Assembly (NCBI RefSeq): GCF_041897535.1
Contig: NZ_CP169217.1
Location: 4,154,001 to 4,218,000 of the forward strand
Source: Methylomicrobium lacus_A
Lineage (GTDB): Bacteria > Pseudomonadota > Gammaproteobacteria > Methylococcales > Methylomonadaceae
Reading direction: 5' to 3'
Length of the DNA stretch: 64,000 bases
Part shown: one piece after another, positions 27,212-36,034 of the stretch
How positions within the stretch are numbered: position 1 is the stretch's first letter
Layout of the letters: every line of letters starts with the position of its first letter
Notes under the pieces: model-generated
Told to the model about the DNA's origin: nothing
Database searches by the model: none
The model's input: the letters and a program-made list of their open reading frames with translations, nothing else
Position numbers and translations under genes: made by a program

Positions 27212-28006
27212 CTAATCGCGCAGCAGCGCATTCCGGCTGTCTTCCTGGTGCTTCACCGGCCCCAGTATCCACATCTGGTACATCGACACGCACCACATGT
27301 AGGCGAACGACAGGCCCATTCCCGCGCCGGCCAGAATCACAAAGATTGCGAAGTGCGGAGAAAGTTTGGTCAGCCACCAGGAGAAAATGTCGACCAAGAG
27401 GAATATGTACGGCATCACGATCGCCGCATATTTGTACTGCTTGTTGACCCCGGTGCTGAAGCTGAAAATCAGGCCGACGAACATGAAGATGAAGCTGATC
27501 CCGAAAATGTGGATGTGCGAGACCCGGACCAGCGCTTCAAAGGTCGCGCCGGTGTTGGTATCCGTGTATTTTTTCAGGTTCTCGTAAGTGCTGAAATCGG
27601 GCAGCCCGCCGGCGTCGGCGTTGTGGCACATCACGCAGTGGTCGTCGATGATCGGCTTGATGTAGACCGTGTATTCTTGCTCCTTCGCGCCGTCCCGAAC
27701 CCATTGGATGATGCGGAAACGGTCTTCGTCCGGCGCGTTGGCCTTCATCGAGCCGTTCAATTTACCTTCCAGCGTGGAGCTCGAACGGTCGCCGTAGTAG
27801 CTATACACAATGTCGTCGAACGACAGGCCGAACTGGCCGTCGGCCATGCCGTGCGTAAACAGGATCTGAGTCAAGGCCATCAGATAGCCGACCGCAACGG
27901 TCGTCAGATAGCCGCTGAACAGCAGCTTGATCGAGGTCGAAAAACTGATCAGGTTGATGCCTTTGAGCGGATGGTCGTGGGCATGGGGAGGAATGTTGGT
28001 TTCCAT
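27212..28006 (-). CDS. Membrane protein with a single c-type haem motif
   Basis: With the ATG at 28006 (METNIPPHAHDH) the protein has 264 residues; the frame stays open further upstream but that part looks non-coding. One hydrophobic segment lies at residues ~25-52, then a soluble loop carrying CVMCH (Cys124, Cys127, His128), the covalent haem c motif, then four hydrophobic segments. The haem loop would be periplasmic. Similar proteins in methanotrophs and nitrifiers are sometimes mislabelled as elongation factor-1 alpha. An electron-transfer or redox-sensor role is inference. Confidence 0.75.
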   Translation of the reverse strand: METNIPPHAHDHPLKGINLISFSTSIKLLFSGYLTTVAVGYLMALTQILFTHGMADGQFGLSFDDIVYSYYGDRSSSTLEGKLNGSMKANAPDEDRFRIIQWVRDGAKEQEYTVYIKPIIDDHCVMCHNADAGGLPDFSTYENLKKYTDTNTGATFEALVRVSHIHIFGISFIFMFVGLIFSFSTGVNKQYKYAAIVMPYIFLLVDIFSWWLTKLSPHFAIFVILAGAGMGLSFAYMWCVSMYQMWILGPVKHQEDSRNALLRD

Positions 28007-28528
28007 AAGTCGGTGGTGAGGGTAGTTAAAAAACCGGTCGAAACTTCGCTGTATGACGGCAGCAGGCGGAAACGGAGGTTCCGAAAGAAAAAGCGGGAGG
28101 ACGGTTGTTATTGTTTTAATGCCTCGATCCAATCCACTCGGCAACCCTGACGAAACGATGCGGGTAGCGGTGTGATTGGCCGGAGTTTCCCAAAGACGCG
28201 AGCGTCTGCTGTCTGGGTTGAAGCGAAATCAAATGATTGTCCGATGGTTTGCCGAATAATCTTGCAATGAATTGGTAAGTTATTGTTTTGGAATTCACAA
28301 TCCTTTGTGCTCTGCAAGAGGGGGAATGGATTGGTCAGCAAACCCGAACGATTGGCTTTTATCATACACAATGCGCCTTCCGGAGAAAACAAAAAGATGG
28401 CAAATCGCGAGGGAATCGCGGATTCGCACAGCGGAGGCCGCCGAATTCAGCCTCCGCCGGCGGCCATGCTATGGGTTGCCGTTCTTTGGTAAGATGGGGT
28501 TATCGAGTTAACGGTTTTATGGGAAATA
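28007..28528. other. Divergent intergenic region without a recognised gene
   Basis: About 520 bases between the divergent c-haem membrane gene and the sensor kinase, so it should hold both promoters. Competing GC-rich inverted repeats lie at 28431-28465 (GCGGAGG/CCTCCGC). Short open frames here have no recognisable similarity. Confidence 0.5.
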
Positions 28529-29842
28529 ATGAGCTTACGTCATCAAATCAATATCAGGATCCTGTTTGCGTCCGTGTGTATTTTGTTGCTCGGCGGCAGC
28601 ATCGCGGTCTGGCAGGCGCGGCAGGCGGTCAATGAGGAGATCGATGCCTCGGTTAATTTGGCGGCGCAACTGATTCGCTTCGGCTTTTCGCAAACGCAGT
28701 TCAACGAGGCCGACTGGCTGCGCGGCATCAATTCCTTAAAAGAAACGCGACACCTGCATATTCAACTGCAAACGCCCTCCGGCCAAATGTTGAACGTGAT
28801 GCACAACGCGCCGGGCGCTGCAGGCGAGGAACTGCCGCCGCAATGGTTCATCGCCCTGGTCGGCGGCAAACACAGTCAAACCGAACAGCCGATCGCGACC
28901 GCGGACGGCAAGCAATTTACCTTGCTGATACAGGCCAATCCGCTCGATGAAATCACCGAGGTCTGGGGGGAGAGCGTCGCGTTTTTCATCTCGCTGTCGG
29001 TGCTGACGCTGCTGACTTTTCTGGCGGTGCATTTCGCTTTCAGCAATGCCTTCAACTCGATCGCAGTGATTGTGAATGCGTTGGAGAACATCGAAAAAGG
29101 GCGCTACCTGCAAAAGCTGCCGGAGTTTTCGACCCTCGAATATGACAGCATCGCGAAGGCGATCAATCACATGACCGACGAGTTGAACAAGGCGCAGCAG
29201 CAAAACCGCGCCTTGACCCAGCATTCCTTGGAAATACAGGAAGACGAACGACAACGGCTGGCTCAGGAACTGCACGATGAATTGGGGCAGTCGCTGACCG
29301 CGATCAAGGTGATGGCGGTCACCGCGGCGCACCAAAAAGCCGACATCCAGCAAACTACCGAGGCGATCGTGAGCATCTCCGATCATCTGATGACCGTGGT
29401 GCGTTCGATGATGCACCAGCTGCATCCCCTGGTCTTGACCGAACTCGGTCTGAAGGCGGCGATCGAGGACTTGATGGGGCATTGGGCTTCCAGGCATCCG
29501 GAATTGCACCTGAGCCTCGACTGCCCGGATCGCGTGGATGAACTCAATCAGAAAATCACCATTCAGATTTTCCGGGTCGTGCAGGAATGCCTGACCAATA
29601 TTGTGCGTCATGCGGAAGCTACTCAGGCCTCGATCGCGCTGCAAATCGAGCAGGCTCCCGAGGAACGGCTCAGGCTGGAGGTGCGCGACAACGGCCAGGG
29701 CTGCGCCGACGGCAACATCAAAAGCGGCTTCGGCCTGCTGGGGATGAAGGAGCGTATCCAAAGTTTGGGAGGAGAGTTCGGCATCGACACCCGGCCGCAA
29801 CATGGGATGGCTATTGTCGCGAGCATCCCGCTGGCGCGATAA
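28529..29842 (+). CDS. NarL-system sensor histidine kinase, MoxY-like
   Basis: Protein of 437 residues: N-terminal membrane anchor (residues ~10-28), periplasmic sensor region to ~145, second span (~150-170), HAMP-like linker, HisKA_3 phosphoacceptor (RQRLAQELHDELGQSLTA) and a HATPase_c domain with VRDNGQG and GFGLLGMKERI. Such kinases pair with LuxR-type response regulators and resemble MoxY, a methanol-oxidation regulator. No response regulator is adjacent: the downstream gene is mnmH and the upstream gene is divergent, so it is an orphan here. The MoxY link is inference. Confidence 0.88.
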   Translation: MSLRHQINIRILFASVCILLLGGSIAVWQARQAVNEEIDASVNLAAQLIRFGFSQTQFNEADWLRGINSLKETRHLHIQLQTPSGQMLNVMHNAPGAAGEELPPQWFIALVGGKHSQTEQPIATADGKQFTLLIQANPLDEITEVWGESVAFFISLSVLTLLTFLAVHFAFSNAFNSIAVIVNALENIEKGRYLQKLPEFSTLEYDSIAKAINHMTDELNKAQQQNRALTQHSLEIQEDERQRLAQELHDELGQSLTAIKVMAVTAAHQKADIQQTTEAIVSISDHLMTVVRSMMHQLHPLVLTELGLKAAIEDLMGHWASRHPELHLSLDCPDRVDELNQKITIQIFRVVQECLTNIVRHAEATQASIALQIEQAPEERLRLEVRDNGQGCADGNIKSGFGLLGMKERIQSLGGEFGIDTRPQHGMAIVASIPLAR

Positions 29843-29946
29843 TCGGCGGGTGAAAAAAGAAGATCCTGGGGTATTGGGGAGCATTTCCATTGCATAGGGA
29901 GTAATATTGCCCCCCATGAAAATTCCCTGTCTCTAATCGATAAGCT

Positions 29947-31035
29947 ATGAACAAACACCCTACCATGCCCGCTGCCGAGGCTTTTAGACGGCTTAGCACA
30001 ACCCCGCAAGCGGCTGTCATTGATGTCAGGTCGGAGGGAGAGTATCAGAAGGCGCATTTTGAACACACGGTAAATAGGCCGATCCTTTCGGACGCCCATC
30101 GTCATGCTGTGGGGCTGACCTATAAAACCGAAGGCTCCGAAGCGGCAAAGGCGCTGGGGCATCAACTGGTCAGCGGCGCTTACAAAGAGCGGATGATTCA
30201 GCAATGGTGCGAGTCGATCGAAAGCCATCCCCAGCAACCGGCCTTAATTTTTTGTTGGCGCGGTGGGCTGAGGTCCCGCCTGGCTCAAGAGTGGGTTTAT
30301 CAAAATGGGTGCGAGGTGATTCGCGTCGACTCCGGCTACAAAGGTTTAAGACATGAGGCGCTGAAGGCGATTGAAAATCCCGCGCCTTTCGTCGTGCTTT
30401 CCGGCATGACAGGGGCCGGCAAAACCCGCCTGCTGCATCGGCTCCGACACACGGTCGATCTTGAGGCGCTGGCCCGTCATCGGGGCAGCGCTTTCGGCTC
30501 CTATTTTGGCGAACGCCAGCCCGAGCAGGCGACGTTCGAAAACAAACTGGCGCAAGCGCTTTACCGGGTTGCCGATCGCTTCGTGCTGGAGGACGAAAGC
30601 CCCAATATCGGCCGCTGCCATGTGCCTGACTCGTTTTATGCCCGCATGGCTTCATCGCCGATGGTGATGATCGAAACGCCCGCCCGGATGCGGGCATTGG
30701 AAATCTTTCAGGAATACATCCAGGCGCCTGCCGCGAAGGGCATGCCGCTGTCCGCTTTGGAGAACAGTTTCGCCAGAAATGTTGAACGGATTAGAAATAA
30801 GCTGGGTGGCCTGGAATGCGATCACATTAAGCATCGGCTGAGCCAGTCGTTTCAGTTCGATGCGCTGGATGCAGGCGGCACCGACGCCTATCTCGATTGG
30901 ATTGAACGCTTGCTGACGCACTATTACGACAAGCTCTATGTTCATGCGCTGTCTTTGAAAGCGCGGAAGACGTTGTTCAGAGGATCATGGCAGGATTGTT
31001 TGGATTTTTTGACGGATCTGCAACATGAATCCTAA
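29947..31035 (+). CDS. mnmH: tRNA 2-selenouridine synthase
   Basis: Replaces sulfur by selenium in the wobble 2-thiouridine of tRNA, via a geranylated intermediate, using selenophosphate. The rhodanese domain (residues ~10-135) has the catalytic loop CWRGGLRS; the P-loop domain has GMTGAGKTRLL near residue 155. Length 362 residues is standard. Its end overlaps selD by 11 bases, so selenophosphate supply and use are coupled. Confidence 0.94.
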   Translation: MNKHPTMPAAEAFRRLSTTPQAAVIDVRSEGEYQKAHFEHTVNRPILSDAHRHAVGLTYKTEGSEAAKALGHQLVSGAYKERMIQQWCESIESHPQQPALIFCWRGGLRSRLAQEWVYQNGCEVIRVDSGYKGLRHEALKAIENPAPFVVLSGMTGAGKTRLLHRLRHTVDLEALARHRGSAFGSYFGERQPEQATFENKLAQALYRVADRFVLEDESPNIGRCHVPDSFYARMASSPMVMIETPARMRALEIFQEYIQAPAAKGMPLSALENSFARNVERIRNKLGGLECDHIKHRLSQSFQFDALDAGGTDAYLDWIERLLTHYYDKLYVHALSLKARKTLFRGSWQDCLDFLTDLQHES

Positions 31036-33295
31036 CGCGACGCCGGTCGTTTCGGACCTGGTTTTGCTTGGCGGCGGGCATGCCAATATTCAGGTCTTGA
31101 AAATGCTGTCGATGAAGCCGATAGGCGGTCTTCGGATCACGTTGGTCTCCGATCAAACGCATTCGCCTTATTCGGGGATGATACCCGGCTATCTGGCGGG
31201 CTATTATTCGTACGAAGACTGTCATTTCGATTTGAGACGCCTCTGCGAGGAACTCGGCCAGCGTTTCATCAAAGCCAAGATCATCGGGATCGACCCGCAA
31301 ACAAAAAAAATCCAGTTGGAGGGTAGGGCGGAGATCGGTTACGACTGCGCGTCGATCAACGTGGGCATCGAGCCTGAAAGCATCGCTTACACCTCGCCCG
31401 AGGCGGCTTTAAAGCAGATCCCGCTGAAACCGATTTCCAGATTTATCAGGCATTGGGAGCGCCTGCTCGCCGACCTGAAGGCTTATCAAGGCGGCGAGGC
31501 GCTACCGATCGCCGTGGTCGGCGCCGGCGCCGCAGGCGTTGAAATCGCCATCATCCTGAAAATGCTGATCGATCAAAACGGCTGGAATGCCAAGGTGAGC
31601 CTGATTCACCGGCACGAATTTCTGGTTTCGGCAAAAGACCGTCGCGCCCAGAAAAAACTCTCAGAAACGCTCAAAGCGCTGGACATCAAGGTCTTGCACA
31701 ACACCCAGGCGCTTAAAACGCAAGAAAACGGCCTGGTGCTCAAAGATGATCGAGGGACTGTTTATACGCAAGGCTTTTTCCGAATACTGACGGCCACCCA
31801 GGCCGCTGCGCCGCTTTGGTTCGAACGCTCGGGGCTTCCGGTGAACGTGGACGGTTTCGTCAAAGTCACCGGGAATCTACTGGTTCAAAATGCGCACGAT
31901 CTGTTTGCTGCCGGCGATTGCATCCATTTCTCGCCGTCTCCCTTGAAAAAAGCGGGCGTTTATGCGGTCCGCCAAGGGCGGGTGCTCGAACACAATATCC
32001 GCGCTTATTTCAGCGGAAAATCCGCGTTCAAGACCTTTCATCCGAAGAAAAACGTGCTGTCTTTAATCACGATAGGCGAGCGCAAAGCCCTGGTGCATCA
32101 GGACAGCCCGTCGATCCTCCGCTGGATGTGGCCTTCACTGCTGTGGACGGTCAAGGACGGGATCGACAGGCGCTTCATGAAGCGTTTTCAGGCCAGGACG
32201 TTTAACACCAAGCCGCATGATTTCAAAAAAGTCATGCCGCAGCCTCTCAGCACGTTGGTGCCCGAAGATTGGGAAAGCAACACCTGCGGCGGCTGCGGCA
32301 GCAAATTGGCGGCTTCCACCTTAACGCTAAGCCTGAATAAACTTGATATTCCCCAAGATGATTCGGTTCTGCTGGGCGTGAAGGATGGCGAAGACTGCGC
32401 GTTGACCCGGTTTTCCGAGCATACCCTGTGCCTGCAGAGTATCGATCAATTCCGCTCGTTCATTTCGGACCCTTTTTTACTGGGCCAAATTGCGACCCAG
32501 CATGCCTTGAGCGACATCTACGCGATGGGCGGCGTTGCCAGGACCGCGCAAGTCGGCCTGACACTCAGCCCCGCGAATAGGAAAATTCAGCAGGAAGATG
32601 TTTCTCAGGTAATGTCCGGCGTCCTGGACATTTTGACCCGAAGCGCCGTCTCTCTTGTGGGCGGCCACACCGGCGAAGGCGCGGAACTCGCCATTGCCAT
32701 TGCCGTTCAGGGCGAAGTCGCGCCGGAGCGGGTGCTAAGAAAGCGGCTTACTCAACCCGGAAACCGCTTGATATTGACCAAACCGATCGGCACCGGCGCG
32801 ATCTTTGCCGCCAATATGCTGGCCCAGGCGAACGGCAAACGGGTGGATGAGGCGCTGTCCAGCATGCTGCAATCCAACAAAACAGCGATGGAAATCAGCA
32901 AACGCTTTGCCGTTTCCGGTTGCACCGATATTACGGGATTTGGCTTATTAGGCCATGCGTTCGAAATGATGGGGAAAAATAGCGGCAACGGCTTGGGTGT
33001 CAAAATCGACTATCAGTCCATTCCTTTATTCGATGGCGTTTGTGAGTTGTTTGAAAGAGGCTATTACGCATCGATTGCGCAAGCAAACTATGAGTCTTTA
33101 AGTACCGTACTCAGCGCCGAGGTGAACAATCAACGCTTTCCCGCGCTTTTCGATCCACAAACGAGTGGCGGCCTATTGTTTTCAGTCCCGCCTGATCAGG
33201 CAGAAGACTGTCTGCAGGCCCTATACCAAAATGGCGTTTCTAAGGCGCGGGTCATAGGCGAAGTGATCGATCAGAATAAAATAATAATTCTTTGA
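31025..33295 (+). CDS. selD: Selenide, water dikinase fused to an NADH-dehydrogenase-like domain
   Basis: Two-part protein of 756 residues. Residues ~1-380 form an FAD/NAD-dependent oxidoreductase of the NDH-2 type (LLGGGHANIQVL nucleotide motif, AVVGAGAAGVEIAI second Rossmann motif, FAAGDC). Residues ~415-756 form SelD, with CGGCGSKLAAS supplying the active-site Cys and Lys, and later GVKDGEDCA, VGGHTGEG and DPQTSGGLLFSVP. It makes selenophosphate from selenide and ATP; the attached reductase may deliver reduced selenium, which is inference. No selA/selB here, so use for tRNA selenouridine (mnmH) is the visible purpose. Confidence 0.94.
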   Translation: MNPNATPVVSDLVLLGGGHANIQVLKMLSMKPIGGLRITLVSDQTHSPYSGMIPGYLAGYYSYEDCHFDLRRLCEELGQRFIKAKIIGIDPQTKKIQLEGRAEIGYDCASINVGIEPESIAYTSPEAALKQIPLKPISRFIRHWERLLADLKAYQGGEALPIAVVGAGAAGVEIAIILKMLIDQNGWNAKVSLIHRHEFLVSAKDRRAQKKLSETLKALDIKVLHNTQALKTQENGLVLKDDRGTVYTQGFFRILTATQAAAPLWFERSGLPVNVDGFVKVTGNLLVQNAHDLFAAGDCIHFSPSPLKKAGVYAVRQGRVLEHNIRAYFSGKSAFKTFHPKKNVLSLITIGERKALVHQDSPSILRWMWPSLLWTVKDGIDRRFMKRFQARTFNTKPHDFKKVMPQPLSTLVPEDWESNTCGGCGSKLAASTLTLSLNKLDIPQDDSVLLGVKDGEDCALTRFSEHTLCLQSIDQFRSFISDPFLLGQIATQHALSDIYAMGGVARTAQVGLTLSPANRKIQQEDVSQVMSGVLDILTRSAVSLVGGHTGEGAELAIAIAVQGEVAPERVLRKRLTQPGNRLILTKPIGTGAIFAANMLAQANGKRVDEALSSMLQSNKTAMEISKRFAVSGCTDITGFGLLGHAFEMMGKNSGNGLGVKIDYQSIPLFDGVCELFERGYYASIAQANYESLSTVLSAEVNNQRFPALFDPQTSGGLLFSVPPDQAEDCLQALYQNGVSKARVIGEVIDQNKIIIL

Positions 33296-33562
33296 ATTAA
33301 CCCGGGTATGATGCTTTTAACGATTTTTAAAAACTTGATGTCATGAAGGATGGTTTTGCTTGCTGATAGGCAAGATCCGGCCAAATTGCGGACCTCAATG
33401 ATTCGGACTTGAATGGCGGCAGTGGAATGCATGCCTGCCTTTCGATTTAGCCAAAGACAGTTGATTGCAATACTTGCCCCTGTTCAGAAATTCGGTTGCA
33501 CGATTACGGACAGGATGATACCGTTATTCTTCCGCAACTACGAAAAACGAGAGGTTAGTCCC

Positions 33563-33823
33563 ATGAAAAAAATGCTTGGATTCATCATCGCTCTGTTCGT
33601 TACCGCTCCATCATTCGCTGGCAAGACCTACCAAGTGACTGGCCCAGTGGTAGACATTTCGGAAAGCGCCATAGTCATACAGAAAGGCAAGGAAAAATGG
33701 GAAATCGCCAAAGACGCCAACACGCAGATCAAAGGTGATCTGCAAAAAGGCGCCAAGGTAACCGTGGACTATACGATGTCGGCAACCAACATCGAAGTCA
33801 AACCGGGCAAAGCAAAGAAATAG
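33563..33823 (+). CDS. Small exported protein of unknown function
   Basis: The ATG at 33563 gives 86 residues starting with a clean signal peptide (MKKMLGFIIALFVTAPSFAG, cleavage near residue 18). The frame extends upstream to 33413 but that part lacks coding character. The mature part (TYQVTGPVVDISESAIVIQK and following) is predicted all-beta, like an OB-fold-type small periplasmic protein, with a lysine-rich tail. Specific function not recognised. Located between selD and integron relic 2. Confidence 0.7.
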   Translation: MKKMLGFIIALFVTAPSFAGKTYQVTGPVVDISESAIVIQKGKEKWEIAKDANTQIKGDLQKGAKVTVDYTMSATNIEVKPGKAKK

Positions 33824-33889
33824 CCCGTAGCCCTACGGACTCGCACGGATGCGACGTATTGTTCGTTTGTGATGACCGTGCTCATAAAT

Positions 33890-33948
33890 GCCTAACGTTT
33901 TAAATAAGGTGCTAGCTTTGCGCGTCCCGCTTGATGGATGGGTTAGGC
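33890..33948 (-). other. Integron attC site 4
   Basis: Minus-strand order: GCCTAAC core (33942-33948), which includes the TAA stop of the SRPBCC gene; stem region with GCGGGACGCGCAAAGC; terminal AAACGTTAGGC with core GTTAGGC at 33890-33896. Both cores match the consensus exactly. Length 59 bases. Confidence 0.85.
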
Positions 33949-34386
33949 GGCATTTGCGTTAGTGAGCACCTGAGTCATTCGATCAAGGTTCTGTTCGTTG
34001 GCTGGTACGACGATACTCTTGACGGCCTGAGCAGTCTTGGCGTCCGCGAAGACCTGCTCCCAACTCACTTGGGTTCCATCCGCCACCGGAGCGAACTTAA
34101 CGGTGAGCGTAAAGTACGGAGCACATACATGCTCAATAACGACCTTGCTGCCCGGTTCAAGTTGAGCAAACACGCTTTCGTTTGGATAGTTCTTTCCGTC
34201 TGGGCCGTGCATGACGAATTTCCATTTGCCGCCAACCTTGAACTCGAAGACCTCAAAGGTGTTGGTAAAGCCATCTGGTCCCCACCACAGGGCCAGAAGA
34301 TCTGGCGATGCAAACGCACCATAGATCACCATTGGGGAGAACGGCAAGGTTCGCGATGTGTGCATTGTTCTATCTTCAACTGACAT
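33943..34386 (-). CDS. Integron cassette SRPBCC (AHSA1-like) protein
   Basis: Protein of 147 residues in the START/Bet v1-like fold: RTLPFSPMVIYGAFASPDLL, WWGPDGFTNTFEVFEFKVGG and YFTLTVKFAPVADGTQVSWE are the usual AHSA1 blocks. These form hydrophobic ligand-binding cups; the ligand is unknown. It is a complete cassette: GGAG lies 8-11 bases before the ATG, the start is 33 bases inside the GTTATGC boundary, and the stop is inside the downstream attC core. AHSA1-like proteins are frequent integron cargo. Confidence 0.88.
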   Translation of the reverse strand: MSVEDRTMHTSRTLPFSPMVIYGAFASPDLLALWWGPDGFTNTFEVFEFKVGGKWKFVMHGPDGKNYPNESVFAQLEPGSKVVIEHVCAPYFTLTVKFAPVADGTQVSWEQVFADAKTAQAVKSIVVPANEQNLDRMTQVLTNANAA

Positions 34387-34418
34387 GGATCACTCCGAGG
34401 TGATGGGGTGTTCGTGCT

Positions 34419-34487
34419 GCATAACGTTCGACGTAATGGGCGTCCTGTGGCTTGCCGCAGGACGCCCCCTTGACGGAGGGGTTAGGC
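34419..34487 (-). other. Integron attC site 5
   Basis: Minus-strand order: GCCTAAC core (34481-34487), strong stem GGGCGTCCTGCGG/CCACAGGACGCCC, terminal GAACGTTATGC with core GTTATGC at 34419-34425. Length 69 bases; the stem is nearly perfect, as for a functional single-strand attC. Confidence 0.85.
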
Positions 34488-34550
34488 GTCATCGCTGAGG
34501 CGCAGCGCCATGTAGGTATAGCTGAAATGCTGCCCATCGAACTTGAACAT
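34482..34550 (-). pseudogene. 3' fragment of a cassette gene
   Basis: A 22-codon frame (MFKFDGQHFSYTYMALRLSD and two more residues) ending in a TAA within the attC core GCCTAAC. It remains open nine codons further upstream to an in-frame TGA. The position of the stop is that of a genuine cassette gene, but the 5' part is missing, suggesting a deletion between it and the lipoprotein gene. Protein family not recognised. Confidence 0.5.
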
Positions 34551-34612
34551 CTCAGGTATTACGCGATTGATGCGGTTCGTTCATCGCCGCATTTTACCGT
34601 GTATAATCACAA

Positions 34613-35818
34613 TTATTGTGGCGGCTGAATAATAGCTCCACCTTCCACTTTTATCGAATTATCGGCAGGTTTTAACTCAGTATTAGCGGGTTTAATCGTG
34701 CCTTCCTGCAATTTCTCAGCAACTTCGTCTGTTGCCAAATTGGGAAGCTTAGGCGAAAAGACCTCTATTGGTACATACGTTGTATCAAGAACAACACCAA
34801 CAGCATCGAATTTCTTGCTATCAGCGCTTTCCCATTTAAAACCAGCATCAATAGTTGCGTAGTCTGCTGCCTTTAAACTTGTAGCAAAGCCTATTGATTT
34901 TGCTTTATAAGATTGTACGCTGATGACACCATTCCCATCACATTTTCCGCCTTTTGGTTTCACTAATGTCGCAGAACTCAGTAGCACCATTTTTCTACCG
35001 GAGGCTATCATTTGTTTAACTCGGTCGGCTATTAATCTTCCTTTTTCGGTTTTGTCAAGATTATCCAAAAGAATAGCTGGAGAAATAGGGGCAAGCAAGC
35101 TTTTGACGTTTTGAAAAAAAAGGTCGTACTTGTATGTTTGGTTAGAATTCAAGCTTGCTGAAAACTCGGATTGAACTGCCAGCGGGAGATTCGCTTTTAC
35201 ATCTCCCTTTGTGCTCGAATCTGTGATGATTTCTTTTTTAACATACCCCGCGGCACTCCCGAAAACCCCACAATCTGGTTCAAGTAATCCTAATGCATCT
35301 CTAACGTCTTTAGCGTAAAACTTCACAAGGTATTTATTGTCCTTTGTTGCTTCATAAATTCCTCCCAACCATTGTTTTACAAAGTTTTCAGCATCAGGAT
35401 CAGGAGATGGCTCACCATTAGCATCATATAATCTTGTAAGAATCGTGTCTGGATTGGTAAGAGCCAGAGGTGATGGCCAGTCTTTTTGATCTGCACTTAA
35501 TTCTAGTACAGTTGGGTTAGGGCTTGACCGAACCACACTATTTTGCTGGTCTTTAAACCCTCCGCCAGGCAGTGCGAGAACGGCATATATATTTGTCCCC
35601 CAAAAATATGAACCCATATCAATATCAACAACATTTGAGTTTTTATTTACCTTCTTTGTCTGTATTGGTGGCTTGCCTTCTTCGCCTGCCTTATAAACAA
35701 CAACATCAAGATTTTGATCTGTTCTATTATGAGCATTTATTTTTACAGTGGTACATCCAATAAGACCCGAAGACAAAACCACCACCAGAGCGGATTTAGC
35801 GACAATTATTTTTTTCAT
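34613..35818 (-). CDS. AT-rich lipoprotein of unknown function in integron 2
   Basis: From the ATG at 35818 the product has 401 residues with a lipoprotein signal: MKKIIVAKSALVVVLSSGLIGC, lipobox LIGC, Cys22 as lipidated residue. The mature protein begins with a predicted beta-rich region (VKINAHNRTDQNLDVVVYKA), a mixed central part with an alpha-helical RLIADRVKQMIASGRKMVLL, and a Pro/Lys-rich tail. No family recognised. Base composition is clearly more AT-rich than the surrounding genes, indicating transfer. It sits where the first cassette after the integrase would be, but no attC follows its stop directly. Confidence 0.75.
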   Translation of the reverse strand: MKKIIVAKSALVVVLSSGLIGCTTVKINAHNRTDQNLDVVVYKAGEEGKPPIQTKKVNKNSNVVDIDMGSYFWGTNIYAVLALPGGGFKDQQNSVVRSSPNPTVLELSADQKDWPSPLALTNPDTILTRLYDANGEPSPDPDAENFVKQWLGGIYEATKDNKYLVKFYAKDVRDALGLLEPDCGVFGSAAGYVKKEIITDSSTKGDVKANLPLAVQSEFSASLNSNQTYKYDLFFQNVKSLLAPISPAILLDNLDKTEKGRLIADRVKQMIASGRKMVLLSSATLVKPKGGKCDGNGVISVQSYKAKSIGFATSLKAADYATIDAGFKWESADSKKFDAVGVVLDTTYVPIEVFSPKLPNLATDEVAEKLQEGTIKPANTELKPADNSIKVEGGAIIQPPQ

Positions 35819-35861
35819 ATCCAATCTCAAATATGTATACCACTAAGTCATGTAGGTTATG

Positions 35862-35900
35862 CATCCCGTACCTTCTGTGAGTTCGAGTAGGTACGGGATG
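35862..35900. repeat. Perfect 12-bp inverted repeat upstream of the lipoprotein gene
   Basis: Arms CATCCCGTACCT and AGGTACGGGATG pair perfectly around a 15-base loop, 45 bases upstream of the lipoprotein start. It is flanked by GTTATGC (35856-35862) and ACCTAAC (35912-35918). Could be an operator, a 5' UTR hairpin, or the terminator of a lost gene. Confidence 0.6.
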
Positions 35901-36034
35901 AGTATTTACCAACCTAACGTAAAGTAGACACCTATCCAGGTGTATATTAAATTTCTGTTATCGGTGTATAACACCACCCTAACAACCTGCTAAACCAAGC
36001 GCTACGCTATTCAATCATGGATAGCGACCGTTTT

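Noticed and set aside
35856..35918. Palindrome considered as a further attC site
   Set aside because: The outer cores are in the order GTTRRRY...RYYYAAC, the reverse of an attC, so only a hairpin is reported.
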